13,889 nt of DNA from positions 1-13,889 of the forward strand of contig USPQ01000072.1 of assembly GCA_900556625.1 (NCBI GenBank), read 5' to 3'. This DNA comes from an uncultured Bacteroides sp. GTDB taxonomy: Bacteria > Bacteroidota > Bacteroidia > Bacteroidales > Bacteroidaceae. Position 1 is the first letter of the stretch, and each line of letters starts with the position of its first letter. This document shows, piece after piece, positions 1 through 6,803 of the stretch. A program made the translations under genes and the position numbers. The notes beneath the pieces were generated by a model. The model was not told the DNA's origin, searched no databases, and saw only the letters and a list, made by a program, of their open reading frames with translations.

Positions 1-1412
1 AAACGGCTTCTGCCGAACTGGCTCGTAATGCCATTTGCCCTTCACATTATATGGGGGTAGTCGAAATGTACCGGGCTACCGGAAATCCCCGTTATCTGGA
101 ACTTTCAAAGAATCTGATTGATATCCGTGGTATGGTGGAAAACGGTACGGATGATAACCAGGACCGTATTCCTTTCCGCGATCAATATCGTGCGATGGGA
201 CATGCCGTACGCGCCAACTATCTGTATGCCGGAGTAGCGGATGTATATGCAGAAACCGGTGAGCAGCAATTAATGAAGAACCTGACTAGTATCTGGAATG
301 ATATCGTGACCCGAAAAATGTATGTGACCGGTGCTTGCGGCGCTCTTTATGATGGTACATCGCCTGATGGAACGTGTTATGAGCCGGATAGTATTCAGAA
401 AGTGCATCAGAGTTATGGACGTCCCTATCAGTTGCCGAATAGTACTGCTCACAATGAAACGTGTGCCAATATCGGTAATATGTTGTTCAACTGGCGGATG
501 CTGGAAGTGACAGGGGATGCGAAATATGCCGATCTTGTGGAGACTTGTCTTTACAATAGTGTATTGAGCGGTATCAGTCTGGATGGAAAGAAGTATTTCT
601 ACACGAATCCGCTTCGTATCAGTGCCGATCTTCCTTACACGCTTCGCTGGCCGAAGGAACGGACGGAATATATCAGTTGTTTCTGCTGTCCTCCGAACAC
701 ATTGCGTACGCTGTGTCAGGCACAAAACTATGCATATACATTGAGCCCGGAAGGGATTTATTGCAATTTGTATGGGGCAAATACATTGACAACGACTTGG
801 AAAGAGAAGGGAGAAGTAGCTCTGACGCAGGAAACGGATTATCCTTGGGATGGAAATGTACGTGTAACGTTGGATAAAGTTCCTCGTAAGGCGAATACTT
901 TCTCGCTCTTCTTACGCATCCCTGAATGGTGTGAAAAGGCTACGCTTAGGGTGAATGGACAGCCGTTGCAAGTCAATGCGAAGGCAAATTCGTATGCGGA
1001 AGTAAATCGTGCATGGAAGAAGGGGGATGTAGTGGAGTTAGTGATGGATATGCCTGTGCGTTTGCTCGAAGCTCATCCGTTGGCAGAGGAGATTCGTAAT
1101 CAGGTGGTCGTGAAGCGCGGACCGTTGGTTTATTGCCTGGAAAGTATGGATATTGCAAACGGGGAAAAGATTGATAATGTATTGATTCCTGCTGATATAA
1201 AATTGACTCCGAAGAAGATCACGATTGAGGGTAGTCCGATTGTAGCGCTCGAAGGTAAAGCGCGTCTGGCACCTGCAATTTCTTGGGAAGGAGTACTTTA
1301 TCGTCCGGTGGTTCAGACAGAGAAGACGGTGGATATTCGTTTGATTCCTTATTATGCCTGGGGAAATAGAGGAAAAGGAGAGATGACCGTATGGATGCCT
1401 CTTGCCAGATAA
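1..1412 (+). CDS. GH127 family glycosidase (beta-L-arabinofuranosidase fold, probable RG-II aceric acid hydrolase), 5' partial
   Basis: The reading frame is already open at base 3 and reads through an internal ATG at 51, so the gene begins before the window; about 469 residues are present. The (alpha/alpha)6-barrel GH127 signatures are clear. An N-E-T-C motif (Glu codon 456-458, Cys codon 462-464) and C-F-C-C-P-P-N (Cys codons 684-686 and 687-689) match the Glu/Cys/Cys/Cys zinc site and cysteine nucleophile of the Bifidobacterium enzyme HypBA1. The end, with R-G-P-L-V-Y-C and P-Y-Y-A-W-x-N-R, is the usual C-terminal beta domain. The neighbours match the B. thetaiotaomicron RG-II locus, where the gene in this position (BT1003, from memory) releases aceric acid from chain B. 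The position aligned with HypBA1 acid/base Glu322 is Gln here (codon 408-410). Family assignment is firm; the aceric acid substrate is inferred from context. Confidence 0.9.
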   Translation, partial: TASAELARNAICPSHYMGVVEMYRATGNPRYLELSKNLIDIRGMVENGTDDNQDRIPFRDQYRAMGHAVRANYLYAGVADVYAETGEQQLMKNLTSIWNDIVTRKMYVTGACGALYDGTSPDGTCYEPDSIQKVHQSYGRPYQLPNSTAHNETCANIGNMLFNWRMLEVTGDAKYADLVETCLYNSVLSGISLDGKKYFYTNPLRISADLPYTLRWPKERTEYISCFCCPPNTLRTLCQAQNYAYTLSPEGIYCNLYGANTLTTTWKEKGEVALTQETDYPWDGNVRVTLDKVPRKANTFSLFLRIPEWCEKATLRVNGQPLQVNAKANSYAEVNRAWKKGDVVELVMDMPVRLLEAHPLAEEIRNQVVVKRGPLVYCLESMDIANGEKIDNVLIPADIKLTPKKITIEGSPIVALEGKARLAPAISWEGVLYRPVVQTEKTVDIRLIPYYAWGNRGKGEMTVWMPLAR

Positions 1413-1436
1413 TCATGATACAGAAATGAAGAAATC

Positions 1437-1442
1437 AGGAGG
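1437..1442 (+). promoter_or_regulatory. Shine-Dalgarno sequence AGGAGG before the GH141 gene
   Basis: A full AGGAGG lies 12 bases before the ATG at 1455. Strong Shine-Dalgarno sequences are uncommon in Bacteroides. The site supports the start at 1455, although the in-frame ATG at 1461 is also possible and would remove only two residues. Confidence 0.5.
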
Positions 1443-1454
1443 AAAAATAAAGAA

Positions 1455-3350
1455 ATGAGGATGAGAAAGTTATTTTTAACGGCTATATGTATTTTGTGTA
1501 GTCATTGGTTATGGTCCGGTGAGATATGGGTTTCTCCCAAAGGTAATGACTTTAATGATGGAACCCGCCAGTCTCCCAAAGCAACGCTGACTGCTGCTTT
1601 ACGGCAGGCACGTGAATGGCGGAGGACGGGAGATGACCGTATGCAGGGAGGAATCACTGTTTATATGGAAGGGGGAACGTACGCTCTGTATGAGCCGGTT
1701 TTTATTCGTCCGGAAGATAGTGGGACAAAGGAATCCCCGACTGTGATCCGTTCGGCGATCAATGAAAAGACTGTGATCCGTTCGGCAGCCGATGAAAAGG
1801 TGGTGTTGAGTGGGGGAGTCCGTATCAAGAATTGGAAGAAACAAGGAAAGCTCTGGGTGGCAGATGTGCCGACATTTAATGGGCGTCCATTGGATTTCCG
1901 TCAGTTGTGGGTGAATGGAGAAAAGGCTGTCCGTGCCCGTGATGTAGAGGATTTCGAAAAGATGAACCGTATTTGCAGCGTGGATGAAAATAATGAAGTT
2001 CTTTATGTTCCTGCGGTTGCGGTACGCAGACTTATTGATAATAAGGGAAAAATGAAGGCTGAATATGCCGAGATGGTACTCCATCAGATGTGGTGTGTGG
2101 CTAATCTTCGGATTCGGTCTATTGAGGTGCAGGGAGATAGTGCGGCGGTACGTTTTCACCAGCCGGAAAGCCGGATTCAGTTTGAACATCCTTGGCCGCG
2201 TCCAATGGTGACGACGGACGGACATAATTCCGCTTTCTATCTGACGAATGCCCGTGAGCTATTGGATGTACCGGGCGAATGGTATCACGATATGAATGCC
2301 CGTAGAGTGTATTATTATCCACGGGAAGGAGAGAAGATGCAGGAGGCGGAAGTGATGGTACCTGCCATTGAGACGTTAGTACAGGTAGAAGGTACTTTGG
2401 ATCGTCCTGTGTGTCATATTCGTTTTGAGAAAATTACTTTTTCTTATACTACGTGGATGCGTCCGTCAGAGAAAGGACACGTGCCTCTTCAGGCAGGCAT
2501 GTATCTGACGGATGGGTACCGGATTGATCCGAAGATGCAACGGGATTATCTGAATCATCCGTTGGATAATCAAGGATGGTTGGGACGTCCTGCGGCTGCT
2601 GTCCGGATAGCTGCTGCCAAACAGATTGATTTTGAGCGTTGCCGATTTGAACATCTGGGTTCTACCGGATTGGATTATGAAGAAGCGGTGCAGGATGGTA
2701 TTGTTCGTGGTTGTCTCTTTCGCGATATTGCAGGAAATGGTTTGCTGACCGGTAGTTTTTCTCCGGCTGCTCACGAAACACATTTGCCATACGATCCTGC
2801 TGACCGCCGGGAGGTATGTACACACCAGCAAATCAATAATTGCTATTTCACGGAAGTAGGTAATGAGGACTGGGGATGTCTCGCCATTGCTGCGGGATAT
2901 GTGAGTGATATTAATATCGAGCATAATGAAATCAGTGAAGTTCCTTATAGTGGCATCAGTCTTGGTTGGGGATGGACACAAACTGTGAATTGTATGCGTA
3001 ATAACAGAGTTCATGCAAATCTGATTCATCATTATGCGAAACATATGTATGATGTAGCGGGTGTTTACACGCTCGGTTCACAGCCCAAAAGCTATGTAAC
3101 GGAGAATTGCGTGCATAGTATCTATAAGCCGGGGTATGTACACGATCCTAATCACTGGTTCTATCTTTATACGGATGAAGGTTCTTCCTTTATCACTGTA
3201 CGTGATAATTGGACAGAAGGAGAGAAGTATCTGCAAAATGCCAATGGTCCGGGAAATGTATGGGAAAACAATGGTCCGAAGGTGGATAGCGTTATTCGTG
3301 AACGTGCGGGACTGGAAGCAGGATATAAGGATTTACTAAATATTCAGTAG
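1455..3350 (+). CDS. GH141 right-handed beta-helix glycosidase, probable RG-II alpha-L-fucosidase
   Basis: A 631-residue protein with an N-terminal export signal (charged M-R-M-R-K, hydrophobic stretch, likely cleavage near residue 22). The mature protein opens with W-V-S-P-K-G-N-D-x-N-D-G-T, the usual entry into a parallel beta-helix, followed by stacked strands such as I-D-F-E-R-C-R-F-E-H-L (about 393-403) and I-N-N-C-Y-F-T-E-V and a G-I-S-L-G-W-G-W motif near 504. This fold, size and place next to GH127 and GH78 fit GH141, founded on B. thetaiotaomicron BT1002 (recalled), which cleaves alpha-L-fucose from rhamnose in chain A of RG-II. It likely acts in the periplasm. It starts 42 bases after the GH127 stop, so the two are probably co-transcribed. 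A 10-residue tandem duplication lies at residues 96-115. Other beta-helix CAZymes, such as GH28-like or polysaccharide lyase families, are the main alternatives. Confidence 0.85.
   Translation: MRMRKLFLTAICILCSHWLWSGEIWVSPKGNDFNDGTRQSPKATLTAALRQAREWRRTGDDRMQGGITVYMEGGTYALYEPVFIRPEDSGTKESPTVIRSAINEKTVIRSAADEKVVLSGGVRIKNWKKQGKLWVADVPTFNGRPLDFRQLWVNGEKAVRARDVEDFEKMNRICSVDENNEVLYVPAVAVRRLIDNKGKMKAEYAEMVLHQMWCVANLRIRSIEVQGDSAAVRFHQPESRIQFEHPWPRPMVTTDGHNSAFYLTNARELLDVPGEWYHDMNARRVYYYPREGEKMQEAEVMVPAIETLVQVEGTLDRPVCHIRFEKITFSYTTWMRPSEKGHVPLQAGMYLTDGYRIDPKMQRDYLNHPLDNQGWLGRPAAAVRIAAAKQIDFERCRFEHLGSTGLDYEEAVQDGIVRGCLFRDIAGNGLLTGSFSPAAHETHLPYDPADRREVCTHQQINNCYFTEVGNEDWGCLAIAAGYVSDINIEHNEISEVPYSGISLGWGWTQTVNCMRNNRVHANLIHHYAKHMYDVAGVYTLGSQPKSYVTENCVHSIYKPGYVHDPNHWFYLYTDEGSSFITVRDNWTEGEKYLQNANGPGNVWENNGPKVDSVIRERAGLEAGYKDLLNIQ
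1740..1799 (+). repeat. 30-bp tandem duplication inside the GH141 gene
   Basis: Two adjacent 30-base units (1740-1769 and 1770-1799) differ at 4 positions, all in the second half, and encode TVIRSAINEK followed by TVIRSAADEK. The unit is ten codons long, so the frame is kept. Three of the four differences alter the protein (I-N versus A-D), which suggests the duplication is not brand new. Confidence 0.9.
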
Positions 3351-3381
3351 GTATTGACAAGTCATTTAACTGTAATACATG

Positions 3382-3473
3382 ATTCGTTCCACATATATGG
3401 AACTAAAGGAAAACAATTGTAGAACTAAAGGGAAACAGATGTGGAACTAAACGTCAACTACTGTGGAACGAAT
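3382..3473. repeat. Intergenic array: three and a half 22-bp tandem repeats bounded by a 12-bp inverted repeat
   Basis: Units begin at 3400, 3422, 3444 and 3466, exactly 22 bases apart. Each opens with GAAC (GAACTAAA in the first three), has AAC near the middle, and ends in TGTA or TGTG; the fourth is cut short. A perfect 12-bp inverted pair encloses the array: ATTCGTTCCACA at 3382-3393 and TGTGGAACGAAT at 3462-3473. The left arm can also pair over 8 bp with TGTGGAAC at the junction of units 2 and 3 (3440-3447), so alternative RNA hairpins are possible. It fills much of the 162-base gap between the GH141 stop and the GH78 start. There are no spacers, so it is not a CRISPR array. Function unknown. 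Confidence 0.85.
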
Positions 3474-3512
3474 TATTTCTTATGATTCAGTTTGTTAGTA
3501 ATAGAAAGAAAA

Positions 3513-5717
3513 ATGAAAAAGAAATATATGATATTGCTTAGTGCCTTGTCTTTGGCAAGCAGCACATTTGCCCAGACCTGGATATGGTATCCGGGAGACT
3601 ACGAAATCTGGCTGGGAAATCAAATGAATAATCGTCGTACGGAACGAGGTGCATTTTTCCCTCCTTTTTGGAAAACGGACAGTCATTATGTTGTCGTAGA
3701 ATTCAGTAAGCAACTGAATCTTTCCGAGCCGGAAGAGATTTTTATTGCTGCAGAAGGAAAGTATAATGTCAAACTGGATGGAAAGCTCCAATTCGGTATG
3801 CCGGAAATGATAACTCTTCCTGCCGGTAAGCATAACCTGAACATCAAAGTTTGGAATCAGGCTACTCCTCCCACTATTTATGTGAAAGGGAAGACGGTGA
3901 ATTCTGATTCCTCCTGGCGAGTGACTTACGAAGATAAAGAATGGATTGATGAGAGCGGAAAAGCCAGTGACACATCTGCCACTATCTATATGGATGCCGG
4001 ATGCTGGAACTTTGACGGGGCTACCCAACTTCCTTCCCAATTCAGTCTGATGCGTGAGCCACAGCAACCTGTTGCAAAGACAGAACAGTCCGAAGGAGGT
4101 ATTCTTTATGATTTTGGAAAAGAAACATTCGGGTTCATCACATTGAAGAATCTTTCCGGAAAAGGAAAAATAGAAATTTATTATGGTGAAAGCCCGGAAG
4201 AAGCAAAAGATAAAGCATATTGCGAAACATTAGACAAACTCTTGCTCGAACCGGGACAAGTGACCGACCTTGCCATCCGCAGCACTTCTCCTTTGAGTAA
4301 TTCTGAAAACGAATATACATTGGAGAACAGCAAAGCCTTCCGTTATGTTTATGTAACTCACGAGCCGGGTGTACAGATTGGAGAAGTCTCCATGCAATAT
4401 GAATATCTTCCTGAAGAGTATCGTGGAAGTTTCCGTTGCAATGATGAAGAATTGAACCGTATTTGGGAAGTGGGGGCCTATACCATGCATCTCACTACCC
4501 GCGAGTTCTTTATTGACGGTATCAAACGCGACCGCTGGGTATGGAGTGGTGATGCTATCCAAAGTTATCTGATGAATTATTATCTTTTCTTCGATAGTGA
4601 ATCCGTGAAACGTACAATCTGGCTGCTTCGTGGCAAGGACCCTGTGACCAGCCACAGTAATACAATCATGGACTATACTTTCTACTGGTTCCTTAGTGTA
4701 TATGATTATTATATGTATAGTGGCGACCGCCACTTTGTCAACCAACTGTATCCACGTATGCAAACGATGATGGATTATGTATTGGGACGTACAAATAAAA
4801 ATGGCATGGTGGAAGGTATGACCGGTGACTGGGTATTTGTGGATTGGGCGGACGGCTATCTGGATAAAAAAGGCGAACTCTCTTTTGAACAAATCTTATT
4901 TTGCAGGAGTCTGGAAACAATGGCTTTGTGTGCGGAACTGGTTGGAGATGCCAATAGCAAACAGAAATACGAGAAACTGGCTGCTGCTTTGAAAGCAAAG
5001 TTAGAACCTGCCTTCTGGAATAATCAGAAACAGGCATTTGTACATAACTGTGTCGACGGTCAGCAAAGTGATGCGGTCACCCGTTATGCGAATATGTTTT
5101 CTGTCTTCTTTCAATATTTGAATGAAGATAAGCAACAAGCCATCAAACAGTCTGTTTTGCTAAATGACAGTATTCTGAAAATAACAACTCCCTATATGCG
5201 TTTTTACGAACTGGAAGCACTTTGTGCTCTTGGCGAACAAGATGCTGTAATGAAAGAAATGAAAGCCTATTGGGGAGGAATGTTAAAGGAAGGAGCTACT
5301 TCCTTCTGGGAAAAATATAACCCTGAAGAAACCGGAACACAACATCTTGCCATGTACGGCCGTCCATACGGCAAGAGTCTATGTCATGCCTGGGGAGCAA
5401 GTCCTATCTATTTGCTCGGCAAATATTATTTGGGTGTGAAACCTGTGAAAGAAGGGTATAAGGAGTTTGCTATTGCTCCTGTATTGGGAGGACTGAAATG
5501 GATGGAGGGTACTGTACCCACTCCGAATGGCGATATCCATGTCTATATGAATGGCAAAACGATGAAAGTGAAAGCAACAGAAGGGAAAGGGTATTTGACG
5601 ATCAATAGTCGTCGTCCACCCAAAGCAAATATCGGAACACCGGAGAAAGTGTCGGAAGGAGTATGGCGGCTCTGGATCGATTCACCTGAAGAAAGAATTG
5701 TTACCTATCATTTATAA
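3513..5717 (+). CDS. GH78 alpha-L-rhamnosidase of the RG-II locus
   Basis: A 734-residue exported enzyme from ATG 3513. The frame also runs back to a TTG at 3492, but the ATG starts an ideal signal peptide (M-K-K-K, hydrophobic core, A-Q cleavage after residue 20), so it is preferred. After N-terminal beta domains (about 21-300), the six-hairpin barrel contains D-G-I-K-R-D-R-W-V-W-S-G-D (Asp335 to Asp347), matching the D567/E572/D579 region of Bacillus RhaB by spacing, and F-W-E-K-Y with Glu600 as the likely catalytic base. The C-terminal beta domain (A-W-G-A-S-P-I-Y-L-L-G onward, ending in a P-T-P-N-G-D-I strand) is typical of GH78. The residue aligned with RhaB E572 is Asp340, not Glu. The counterpart in B. 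thetaiotaomicron is BT1001 by position; I do not recall reliably which RG-II rhamnose it removes. It is the last gene before a terminator. Confidence 0.9.
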   Translation: MKKKYMILLSALSLASSTFAQTWIWYPGDYEIWLGNQMNNRRTERGAFFPPFWKTDSHYVVVEFSKQLNLSEPEEIFIAAEGKYNVKLDGKLQFGMPEMITLPAGKHNLNIKVWNQATPPTIYVKGKTVNSDSSWRVTYEDKEWIDESGKASDTSATIYMDAGCWNFDGATQLPSQFSLMREPQQPVAKTEQSEGGILYDFGKETFGFITLKNLSGKGKIEIYYGESPEEAKDKAYCETLDKLLLEPGQVTDLAIRSTSPLSNSENEYTLENSKAFRYVYVTHEPGVQIGEVSMQYEYLPEEYRGSFRCNDEELNRIWEVGAYTMHLTTREFFIDGIKRDRWVWSGDAIQSYLMNYYLFFDSESVKRTIWLLRGKDPVTSHSNTIMDYTFYWFLSVYDYYMYSGDRHFVNQLYPRMQTMMDYVLGRTNKNGMVEGMTGDWVFVDWADGYLDKKGELSFEQILFCRSLETMALCAELVGDANSKQKYEKLAAALKAKLEPAFWNNQKQAFVHNCVDGQQSDAVTRYANMFSVFFQYLNEDKQQAIKQSVLLNDSILKITTPYMRFYELEALCALGEQDAVMKEMKAYWGGMLKEGATSFWEKYNPEETGTQHLAMYGRPYGKSLCHAWGASPIYLLGKYYLGVKPVKEGYKEFAIAPVLGGLKWMEGTVPTPNGDIHVYMNGKTMKVKATEGKGYLTINSRRPPKANIGTPEKVSEGVWRLWIDSPEERIVTYHL

Positions 5718-5791
5718 TTCATGGTTAATTAGTGGAGTACTGCTATTCATTTCGCAGGCTATAACCCTCTCAAACTGTCGGACAATAGACC

Positions 5792-5831
5792 AATTAGCGG
5801 TGATTCTTCGGAGTTGCCGCTAATTTTATAT
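5792..5831 (+). terminator. Hairpin terminator with C(UUCG)G loop closing the GH127-GH141-GH78 block
   Basis: Bases 5792-5806 pair with 5811-5825 in an uninterrupted 15-bp stem around a TTCG loop closed by C-G, followed by TTATATTTAT. Three pairs are G-U wobbles in + strand RNA; on the opposite strand they would be A-C mismatches, so the structure is selective for + transcripts. It lies 75 bases after the GH78 stop. Confidence 0.8.
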
Positions 5832-5871
5832 TTATAGTAAAATAGTAAGCCCCTTGTTCCCTTGATTTAAA

Positions 5872-5878
5872 AAGGAGG
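5872..5878 (+). promoter_or_regulatory. Strong Shine-Dalgarno AAGGAGG before the HicB-like gene
   Basis: AAGGAGG followed by T is a near-perfect match to the 16S anti-Shine-Dalgarno and ends 4 bases before the ATG at 5883. Such a strong site is atypical for Bacteroides and supports the start. Confidence 0.6.
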
Positions 5879-5882
5879 TAAT

Positions 5883-6194
5883 ATGAAAACAGTAGAAGTG
5901 ATTGTAGAACATGCAGGAAAAAATTTGAGTGCCTATATTGAAGGTGTTCCGGTGATCACTGTAGGCAATGACATGAAAGAGATTGAGGATAATATGAAGG
6001 AAGCAATTGAGTTGTATCTGGAAGATAATCCTAATCCTTGTGAAGTGTTGTCTGAGGAGTTTGAATTGAAGTTCAAAATAGACGCTGCTACTTTTATCAA
6101 CTATTATAGTAGTATCGTAAAAGATAAGATTATTACTGAGCTAAAAAACATTATTGACTGTCTTGTCATTTTTTTAAATCAACAGAAAGACTAG
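5883..6194 (+). CDS. HicB-like antitoxin-fold protein, probably truncated (no C-terminal helix-turn-helix)
   Basis: A 103-residue acidic protein. Residues 1-50 (K-T-V-E-V-I-V-E-H, then S-A-Y-I-E-G, V-G-N-D and an E-A-I-E-L-Y-L-E helix) fit the HicB partial RNase-H-like fold. As I remember Bacteroides relatives, after an F-x-N-Y-Y-S-S-I stretch (here about residues 73-80) they continue into a helix-turn-helix of about 40-50 residues containing a W-H-Y-A-x-G-like segment. Here the sequence diverges right after Y-Y-S-S-I into a short lysine-rich helix and stops, and I saw no matching helix-turn-helix in the other forward frames downstream. No HicA toxin gene is adjacent. It starts just after the terminator and has its own strong ribosome site, so it is probably a separate unit. 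It may be a decayed or solo regulator; the missing tail rests on memory of homologues. Confidence 0.65.
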   Translation: MKTVEVIVEHAGKNLSAYIEGVPVITVGNDMKEIEDNMKEAIELYLEDNPNPCEVLSEEFELKFKIDAATFINYYSSIVKDKIITELKNIIDCLVIFLNQQKD

Positions 6195-6450
6195 GTGTGG
6201 CAAACATTATTAAAAATCTCCAAATGAACAAAGAAAAACTCCATAGGCTATGAAGTTGTAGTGTATCTAAAAGTATTTTTCAAAATCAATTTGTAAATTA
6301 ATTCATTCTTTATAATTTGTATTACGACGAGTGACAATGATAGTAACTTATGGCAGAACGCAGTAATTAGCACAGTTGCCAAGTCATTACCTCAAAAACG
6401 GGTAATTCTCCCAAAGTCCTTTGTATAAGACACTAAGAAAAATCTTCTAG
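6195..6450. other. AT-rich intergenic stretch with no recognisable gene
   Basis: Forward frames are broken by frequent stops; the reverse complement was scanned by eye and showed no convincing gene. A nine-codon open frame beginning at 6224 (MNKEKLHRL) has no continuation. GTAAT/ATTAC motifs recur between 6363 and 6406, including a weak 6-bp inverted pair (6386-6391 with 6401-6406). Together with the next feature it forms the roughly 600-base gap between the HicB-like gene and the GH138 gene. Confidence 0.5.
6290..6319 (+). promoter_or_regulatory. Possible Bacteroides-type promoter upstream of the GH138 region
   Basis: TTTG at 6290-6293 and ATAATTTG at 6312-6319 approximate the Bacteroides -33 (TTTG) and -7 (TAnnTTTG) boxes with an 18-base gap. 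The first two bases of the -7 box are AT instead of TA, and the GH138 start is nearly 500 bases away. Weak candidate only. Confidence 0.2.
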
Positions 6451-6762
6451 AATTACCAAAAAACAATTGATGTACGAGTCAAACGTACTGACTTCGGTAA
6501 ATATATACCGGCTTGCATACATGATTTACGATCCATACCAAAATCAAAAAACAAGCAATTCATTAAATACCATACGTACAATACCATAAATGATACTTTA
6601 CTAAAAAAATACTTCACCAATGGGGAGATGGCTTTGCAATACATTATCCGGTATAAAGAAAAAGAGATAATTGCTGGAAAGACGAAAGTGGAAGTACGGT
6701 GTCGAAAAATGAAAAAACAGACGAATGAGTACAAACAGGGGATTATTTCGTCTTTCTCTTAG
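6451..6762 (+). pseudogene. Unidentified open frame without a start codon, likely gene remnant
   Basis: From the stop at 6448-6450 the frame is open for 103 codons to TAG 6760-6762, in AT-rich DNA where this is longer than expected by chance. It reads as a hydrophilic, lysine-rich product (TIDVRVKRTDFGKYIPA early, then I-P-K-S-K-N-K and E-M-A-L-Q-Y-I-I-R-Y). The first in-frame ATG is only at 6628, leaving 44 residues. The same frame upstream is interrupted by stops at 6364, 6403 and 6448, as in a decayed gene. I do not recognise the family. It ends 41 bases before the GH138 start. Confidence 0.35.
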
Positions 6763-6803
6763 TGAAGAAGTGAATTATATAATCTATAATATATATCAGA
6801 AGA

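Noticed and set aside
3382..3473. CRISPR-like array
   Set aside because: The 22-bp units are directly adjacent with no spacers and diverge from unit to unit; no cas genes are present.
3492..3512. TTG start giving a GH78 protein seven residues longer
   Set aside because: The ATG at 3513 directly begins a canonical signal peptide; the extra residues would put acidic and mixed charges in front of it.
4230..4892. 220-residue - strand open frame opposite GH78
   Set aside because: It is wholly antisense to a clear GH78 gene and shows no recognisable motif; long shadow frames are common opposite such genes.
5883..6194. Functional HicAB toxin-antitoxin pair
   Set aside because: No HicA-like reading frame lies on either side, and the antitoxin lacks its expected DNA-binding region.
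6224..6250. Short ATG frame MNKEKLHRL as a small gene
   Set aside because: It stops after nine codons and I could not find a convincing continuation in another frame.
6453..6734. 93-residue open frame on the - strand
   Set aside because: It is antisense to the more protein-like + frame 6451-6762, has a hydrophobic low-complexity composition typical of a shadow frame, and has no ribosome site or family resemblance.
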